From contig DXHU01000006.1 in assembly GCA_019113245.1 (NCBI GenBank), forward strand, positions 82,127 through 146,126: a DNA stretch of 64,000 nt. Direction: 5' to 3'. Under the pieces are notes generated by a model. It did no database searches, had not been told where the DNA came from, and saw only the letters and a program-made list of their open reading frames with translations. Numbering within the stretch: position 1 is the first letter of the stretch; every line of letters starts with the position of its first letter. Made by a program: the position numbers and the translations under genes. Source of the DNA: Candidatus Ornithospirochaeta avicola. Its GTDB lineage: Bacteria > Spirochaetota > Spirochaetia > Sphaerochaetales > Sphaerochaetaceae. Shown here piece after piece: positions 59,817 through 64,000 of the stretch.

Positions 59817-61136
59817 ATGAAGATAATGGTGTCGAGAGAGGTCAGAATTGTGGATGCATTCAAGGCGTTTATTGACACCATTGCAATCTATCAGAATGCT
59901 GTTTCTTTTCTCATCGATGTTGTGAATGAACACTATGTCAATGTCTGTGGTCTTCCCTCCCAGAAGGCAATGACATTTATAGAAAGACTTGTACATTCCA
60001 CATCCACAAGAGAAGCATTCTATCCATCTTTCGATATCCGCTTCCATAAGCTTCCATCCTACCTCAGACGTTCTGCAATCTTTGATGCACTTTCTGCCAT
60101 CACCCTTTACAGAAAGAACCTCGCTGAGTGGGAAGTTTCAGATAAGCTTAGGAAGAAGCCTTTCCTTAAAAGGAAGAGAAATGTCATGCCGGCCTTCTAC
60201 AGGGACAATATGTTCATTCTGGACGAAGAGAATGGAGTTTACAGGGCAAAGCTTAAACTCTTCAGTGATGGTGACTGGAAGTGGCATGTGTTCAATCTGT
60301 CACAGGCAGATGTCAGAAACATACAGAAAGACTTCAGCCTTGAAGAGGTGAAATGCCCTGTACTGAAGAAACACGGCCATCGCTTCACTCTCTCCTTCGT
60401 ATTTGAGACGGAGGCAGAGCTTCCAAAGAAGGGGAATAAGGAATATTCGATATGCGCTGTGGACATCGGCATCAACAATGCGGCAGTCTGCTCAATCATG
60501 AAGGAGGACGGTACTGTCACTGCAAGAAGGTTCATCGCCTTCACAGGAGAAGAAGACCGTTTCAACCGGATACTGAATGAGAGAAAGAAGGCGCATTCCT
60601 TATCAAAGTGTAGAACACACAGACTGAATCGGTTCCTTAAGAACCATAATGAGAACCTTGCACGACTTACTTCTTCAGCAATAGCTGAGTTTGCATCATC
60701 TGAAGGAGCATATGTCATTGTCATGGAGAATCTCAATGGCAAAGGCAAGGTGAAATGTTCAAAGAAGGAGCGGTTACATCTGTGGCGTAAACGTGACATC
60801 ATTTCCCGTGTTGAGGCTCTTGCCCACAGAAAAGGCATGAGATTCTCGACGGTCTGGGCTGCAGGAACTTCAAAGTATGCCTTTGATGGTTCAGGTCAGG
60901 TAAAGCGGGATAAGGACAACCACTCGCAGTGCACATTCAGTAATGGAAAACGGTACAACACTGACTTGTCGGCGTCGTACAATATAGGAGCAAGGTTTTT
61001 CATAAGGGAAACCTTGAAAGCGTGTCCGGAGACGGAGGCGTCGGAGGCAAAGGCAAAAGTTCCTGGCTTATCCGCACGGGCCACATGCACCCTGTCCACC
61101 TATATCAGTCTTCTTGCGGTGAGGGCTTCGGCCTGA
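59817..61136 (+). CDS. tnpB: TnpB-family RNA-guided nuclease-like protein without the C4 zinc finger
   Basis: The 439-residue product has a complete RuvC triad: Asp216 in ICAVDIGINNAAV, Glu304 in IVMENLNG and Asp383 in YNTDLSASYNIGARFFIRE. The usual TSxxCxxCG...CxxCG finger between RuvC-II and III is altered to TSKYAFDGSG and SQCTFSNGK (353-378), leaving only Cys372. TnpB proteins are compact RNA-guided DNA nucleases that help IS200/IS605 elements persist. The gene starts with a leaderless-type promoter. A C-terminal tail of about 40 residues (400-439) is beyond the family core. Confidence 0.9.
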   Translation: MKIMVSREVRIVDAFKAFIDTIAIYQNAVSFLIDVVNEHYVNVCGLPSQKAMTFIERLVHSTSTREAFYPSFDIRFHKLPSYLRRSAIFDALSAITLYRKNLAEWEVSDKLRKKPFLKRKRNVMPAFYRDNMFILDEENGVYRAKLKLFSDGDWKWHVFNLSQADVRNIQKDFSLEEVKCPVLKKHGHRFTLSFVFETEAELPKKGNKEYSICAVDIGINNAAVCSIMKEDGTVTARRFIAFTGEEDRFNRILNERKKAHSLSKCRTHRLNRFLKNHNENLARLTSSAIAEFASSEGAYVIVMENLNGKGKVKCSKKERLHLWRKRDIISRVEALAHRKGMRFSTVWAAGTSKYAFDGSGQVKRDKDNHSQCTFSNGKRYNTDLSASYNIGARFFIRETLKACPETEASEAKAKVPGLSARATCTLSTYISLLAVRASA

Positions 61137-61246
61137 ACTGAGAGAAGACCAGGCGGTGGAAGGAAAGTCCCCGCTCCCTAAAGGAGCAGGCACGGCAAGA
61201 GCCGTGTAGCGGGAAGCACCATCTTCTACAAGGTGGTGAGGTTCAC
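61137..61246 (+). ncRNA. candidate omega-RNA (reRNA) of the TnpB element
   Basis: The 110 bases from the tnpB stop to the right end are densely paired: CCCGCT (61170-61175) with AGCGGG (61208-61213) encloses CACGGC (61191-61196) with GCCGTG (61201-61206), followed by the nine-base-pair CACCATCTT/AAGGTGGTG hairpin, and the element ends GAGGTTCAC. TnpB guide RNAs are transcribed from exactly this position, with the guide taken from the flanking DNA, here GAAGAAGAATTGATGTCTGT. The 5' end of the RNA, possibly within tnpB, cannot be placed. Confidence 0.55.
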
Positions 61247-61760
61247 GAAGAAGAATTGATGTCTGTCATCAACAGGTATACAGAAGCACTGGATCTTCTT
61301 GATGATTATGATCATCAATGTCTGAAAAGACCGGAAGGGAGCAAGAATTATGTTCCAATCAGCTATGATGAGTGCAAAACGATAATCAATTCGATGAAGT
61401 TTACCCTTTCTTCGGATGTTTTCGGTACGGAGAAGACAGAAGGTGCGTTAGAAGGTATTCTTGGATCTGTCTACCAAACTGCATTTGGACAGGATGTTTA
61501 TCCTACAGTGGAAGAAAAAGCGGCCTCTTTATTGTATTTTTCTTGTGAAAGATCATCCGTTCAATGATGGTTGCAAGAGAATTGGCGCTACGTTGTTTCT
61601 TGCCTTTCTCCAGAAGAACAGAATGTTATTTACCTCAGCAGGCAAGCAGGTGATTTCCAATGGAGCTCTAGTTGCAATAACGCTGATGATTGCAGAATCA
61701 AGACCGGAGGAGAAGGACATTATTGCTACTTTGGTTATGAACCTTCTAGCAAACAGATAA
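61247..61760 (+). pseudogene. rhuM: RhuM-family gene, 3' part with Fic-like domain and a frameshift
   Basis: The continuation of rhuM reads EEELMSVINRYTEALDLLDD and, after about 95 codons, LLYF. A run of five T (61537-61541), one more than needed, shifts the frame and gives a premature stop at 61567. In the other frame the sequence continues LVKDHPFNDGCKRIGATLFLAFL to TAA at 61760. HPFNDGCKR is a Fic/Doc motif (HPFxDGNxR) with the Asn changed to Cys. Fic domains modify proteins by AMPylation or related reactions. Confidence 0.8.
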
Positions 61761-61827
61761 AGTTTGTGAGACTTGCCATATGTCGGTATCTGGTTTTTGA
61801 TATCAGTATGGGAGGGGGAATGGAGTT

Positions 61828-62328
61828 ATGAAATACAGGCTTGTAAAAGAAAATGATGCTTCCGCATATCTTGAATTCTTCCAATCTGTTACCTCAGAGA
61901 CAGATAATCTTGCGTGCTCTGCCAAGGAAGCAGAGCAGTTGACAGTGAAAGATGAGCGAGATTTTATCAGTAATCTAAACGATTCAGGATCTTTTTCTGT
62001 TATTGCCGCAAACGATGATAGCATATGCGGTTCCTGCGATATCCGGATACAGAACAGAGAACGTCTGAGGCATCGTGCAGAGATGGGAATTGCGGTCAGA
62101 AAAGAATATTGGGGTACAGGTGTTGCGCAGCACGTCCTTGAAGAAGCGATAGCAGAAGCGAAGAGACGTGGAATCAGGATAATCTATCTGACTGTCAGGG
62201 CTGATAACAAAAGAGCTATAGAATTCTATAAAAGGAATGGCTTTGAATTTTCAGGAGTACACAGAATGCTGTTCTGCATTGGTGGCAATTATGTTGATGG
62301 TGAACAATATGAACTTCTGTTGAAGTAA
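61828..62328 (+). CDS. GNAT-family N-acetyltransferase
   Basis: The 166-residue acetyltransferase has the acetyl-CoA-binding pattern MGIAVRKEYWGTGVAQHVLE (about 87-106) and the C-terminal IYLTVRADNKRAIEFYKRNG, typical of RimJ/RimL-type GNATs. GGGAGGGGGA precedes the ATG. Substrate unknown; antibiotics, peptides and polyamines are all possible. The 247 bases to the next gene (62329-62575) hold no gene I can support. Confidence 0.88.
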   Translation: MKYRLVKENDASAYLEFFQSVTSETDNLACSAKEAEQLTVKDERDFISNLNDSGSFSVIAANDDSICGSCDIRIQNRERLRHRAEMGIAVRKEYWGTGVAQHVLEEAIAEAKRRGIRIIYLTVRADNKRAIEFYKRNGFEFSGVHRMLFCIGGNYVDGEQYELLLK

Positions 62329-62575
62329 AATATGCTGAAGGAAAAGGATGTCAGGCTCACTGCAATCCTTATTTGGCTCATTGCTTCCTTTTAATAATCC
62401 AGAAGCCTCCCGTAATCATTCCAGCTACCATACATTCTTCCTTTTCTCGTCTCTTCTATTACATGAGAAAGCATCCTTGCGTAAGAAGAGGGATGACGGA
62501 CTTTGCAGAAGGCGAGGTTTGAAAGCCTGATACGCTGATATAATGGATGAAATGTCCGGAATTTTGACGTTTTAG

Positions 62576-62854
62576 TCAGAATAGGTCGCTATGTGTTCCT
62601 GTCCTGATAAGTTCAAGAACAAGCCTTTCTGCTTCAATTCTGTATATCAAAAGCCAGTCTGGCTCTATATGGCATTCCCTCATGCCTTTGTAATTTCTTG
62701 AATTCTGCAATTGGTGATCCCTGAATTTCTCAGGAAGAGGTTTCTCTTCGCATAAAAGAGTGATTACCTCTTCCAGCTTTTCTGGTTTGCAGCCTCTTTT
62801 CACAGCACGTTTATAATCTTTCTTGAACTGGCCTGTGAATTCAGGTTTAAGCAT
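62576..62854 (-). CDS. yafQ: YafQ-family toxin (type II toxin-antitoxin)
   Basis: The 92-residue product is a RelE-superfamily mRNA interferase of the YafQ branch: FKKDYKRAVKRG near the start, PLPEKFRDHQLQNSRNYKGM, RECHIEPDWLLIYRIE and a terminal LELIRTGTHSDLF. The conserved HxL and catalytic His region (CHIEPDW, THSDLF) are present. It cuts mRNA on translating ribosomes. It overlaps the antitoxin gene by eight bases, so the pair is coupled and looks intact. Confidence 0.9.
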   Translation of the reverse strand: MLKPEFTGQFKKDYKRAVKRGCKPEKLEEVITLLCEEKPLPEKFRDHQLQNSRNYKGMRECHIEPDWLLIYRIEAERLVLELIRTGTHSDLF

Positions 62855-63119
62855 TGAGAGCCTCCATGAGCTCCTTCACACTATTGTATGGACCATGCAT
62901 ATCTCTGTCCTTTTCTGCATCATCCATTGCTTTGTATGTAATCTCATTGGGTTCATCCAACTTGACTTCAAATGGAAGTCCATGGCACCTGAGGGCCTGA
63001 CGATAGAAAATGCCTGTTGCCGTGCTCAGATCTAAGCCTAATGATCTGAAGAGAGCTGAAGCCTCCTTTTTAAGTTCCGGTTCTATGCGAATAGTAAGAT
63101 TGCTTTTCTGTGTCTGCAT
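62847..63119 (-). CDS. dinJ: RelB/DinJ-family antitoxin
   Basis: The 90-residue antitoxin starts MQTQKSNLTIRIEPELKK, the ribbon-helix-helix DNA-binding part of DinJ, followed by LFRSLGLDLSTATGIFYRQA, the diagnostic DinJ stretch. The C-terminal half binds and blocks YafQ. CAGGAGAG precedes the ATG. The complex normally represses its own promoter in the upstream region. Confidence 0.92.
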   Translation of the reverse strand: MQTQKSNLTIRIEPELKKEASALFRSLGLDLSTATGIFYRQALRCHGLPFEVKLDEPNEITYKAMDDAEKDRDMHGPYNSVKELMEALNA

Positions 63120-63214
63120 ACTATACTCTCCTGATTAAAATATAACATTATTTACTGAATTTGCAAATGCAATGCACATAAATTTTGAATCAATATTTAT
63201 GCTTATGATTTCCT

Positions 63215-63571
63215 ATGTCAGAGAAATACCAGAGACCGGATCACATCCGCGTTGTCAAAGCGGTTTGTGTCGAGTTCGGAAACAATGATGACACCTGGAC
63301 ATGGTGCTATCTCGATGTGCGTGAAGCACTGACGAAAGCCAAGGAGCTTCTGCTGAAGCTGGAACCGGATGAGCGGCTTGTTGTCGGAACAGCTTATTGC
63401 GGCCAGAATCTGAGGACTGGCGAGATTCTTGAGCTTGTCCCTTCAGAAGACGATTTGGAAATCGGAGGCGTGAAGTACGGAGATTACAAAGAGGAACTTC
63501 TAAGAATCGAGCCTGCTGATTTCAGCAGTTGGCCGGAAGGAACTCCTGAACATATCTTCGGTGATGTATGA
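63215..63571 (+). CDS. hypothetical 118-residue protein of the duplicated segment
   Basis: I do not recognise this family. The small acidic protein has an aromatic patch NDDTWTWCYLDVRE, a helix ALTKAKELLLKLEPDERLVV, then GTAYCGQNLRTGEILELVP, and a Pro/Trp-rich end (SSWPEGTPEHIFGDV). It has no signal peptide. There is no Shine-Dalgarno; a TATGAT lies five bases before the ATG. The copy at 57751-58056 keeps its frame over 101 codons, which supports it being a real protein. It is divergent from the toxin-antitoxin pair. Confidence 0.7.
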   Translation: MSEKYQRPDHIRVVKAVCVEFGNNDDTWTWCYLDVREALTKAKELLLKLEPDERLVVGTAYCGQNLRTGEILELVPSEDDLEIGGVKYGDYKEELLRIEPADFSSWPEGTPEHIFGDV

Positions 63572-64000
63572 TGGAAAGAGGCGGGGTAGTGATGCTCCGC
63601 CGTGCTCAATTTGAACCCTAAAACGAAATTCACACTATGAAACGAAAATACCAGTAAGGGTGGCTAAACAATCTGAAAGCACATAAGAGGACTGGTTTTC
63701 CTCATCGACATCTTCCTGTTAATCTCTATAGCAGTTCTTATCCAAAGATGATAGCAAATTTATAATTCCTTGTAATAAAAAGAATAATTCTGGTGATTAT
63801 TGTGTTGCTGAGATATGCCTCAGAATTCCGATTGTATCAAAAGTGTAAACAGCACATGATCAAGAAGAACAATTCCGATATATTAATATGCTTTCTGTTT
63901 CTATCATTTAAGATTAATAGTAGATACAATTTTGCAGAAAAATATAATCAATGGAGAATGTCATACTACTACCAAACTGAATTTGTTGTGGCGATAGCTT
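63572..64000. other. gene-free stretch after the 118-residue protein gene
   Basis: The first 288 bases are the conserved downstream part of the duplication (two GAAACGAAA-like repeats, GGTGGCTAAA, ATATGCCTCAGAATTCC). The last 140 bases are A+T-rich, and I see no gene in them. Confidence 0.5.

Larger units (their letters stand above)
59714..61246 (+). mobile_element. TnpB-only IS200/IS605-family element (IS1341-like), 1533 bases
   Basis: The ends are fixed by reconstructing rhuM: left end directly after TTGAT (59709-59713), right end after GAGGTTCAC. There is no target-site duplication and no terminal inverted repeat, as expected of single-strand IS200/IS605 transposition. TTGAT is also the known target of ISDra2. 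Each end has a subterminal hairpin of the same design: CTCCATCTT-CTGC-AAGGTGGAG (59734-59755) and CACCATCTT-CTAC-AAGGTGGTG (61217-61238). The only gene is tnpB, so mobility needs a TnpA supplied in trans. Confidence 0.85.
62811..63859. repeat. segmental duplication copy B (intact)
   Basis: This 1049-base segment is the complete form of the segment found in broken form at 54798-55197 plus 57751-58333. It includes the start of yafQ, the whole antitoxin gene, the 118-residue protein gene and its conserved downstream region, in the same orientation. The left border lies inside yafQ, so copy A never received the whole toxin or lost it. Confidence 0.85.

Noticed and set aside
60239..60838. 199-codon minus-strand frame within tnpB
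   Set aside because: It is fully antisense to tnpB, whose RuvC motifs are clear.
61571..61831. 86-codon plus-strand frame after the RhuM fragment
   Set aside because: It is a shadow frame of the Fic-like 3' part of rhuM and lacks a ribosome binding site.
1..64000. CRISPR arrays, tRNA and rRNA genes
   Set aside because: I looked for regularly spaced repeats, cloverleaf genes with CCA or T-loop signatures and rRNA landmarks, and saw none; the only repeats found are the duplicated segment and the element hairpins.

Overview
The window looks like the chromosome of an anaerobic spirochaete (Spirochaetota, perhaps near the Sphaerochaetaceae or gut treponemes). This is inferred from a class I (archaeal-type) lysyl-tRNA synthetase, many lipoproteins with short spirochaete-like lipoboxes, signal-peptide beta-barrel proteins, and an [FeFe]-hydrogenase operon beside a Rex repressor. 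I ran no database search, so the assignment stays at phylum level.

Layout. 1-1080: 3' part off the window edge of an NCS2 purine permease. 1.2-10.6 kb: single housekeeping genes (Nim-type flavoprotein, cytidine deaminase, lysS, era, clpP, an OGG-type glycosylase) ending in rex. 10.7-15.5 kb: a five-gene NAD-linked [FeFe]-hydrogenase operon, divergent from rex. 15.6-18.0 kb: an feoA-feoB fusion. 18-28.5 kb: lipoproteins, barrel proteins, pepT and an M16C peptidase. 28.7-33.7 kb: a heterodimeric ABC exporter and glpK. 33.7-45.3 kb: tightly overlapping housekeeping operons (cdaA-cdaR-acpS-truA-UDG-like-priA; def-fmt-patatin-radical SAM-fumarase alpha/beta-FKBP). 46.6-53.7 kb: a complete histidine operon, hisG-D-C-B-H-A-F-IE, led by a 16-codon leader peptide with three consecutive His codons and an attenuator.

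54.3-64 kb is an accessory region of decayed and mobile DNA: a Nudix fragment, two copies of a segment of about 1 kb (one intact, one broken) carrying a RelB/DinJ-YafQ toxin-antitoxin module and an unknown 118-residue protein gene, an insert with a lipoprotein and a DUF4258/YgiT-zinc-finger toxin-antitoxin pair, transposase debris, and a BrnA-like/RhuM-Fic operon split by a TnpB-only IS200/IS605-type element whose ends can be placed to the base.

Two translation-start styles stand out. Genes inside operons have Shine-Dalgarno sequences and often start with TTG overlapping the upstream stop. About a dozen promoter-proximal genes have a -10 hexamer only 6-7 bases before an ATG and no Shine-Dalgarno, which predicts leaderless mRNAs. 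The histidine leader peptide and the tnpB gene follow the same pattern.
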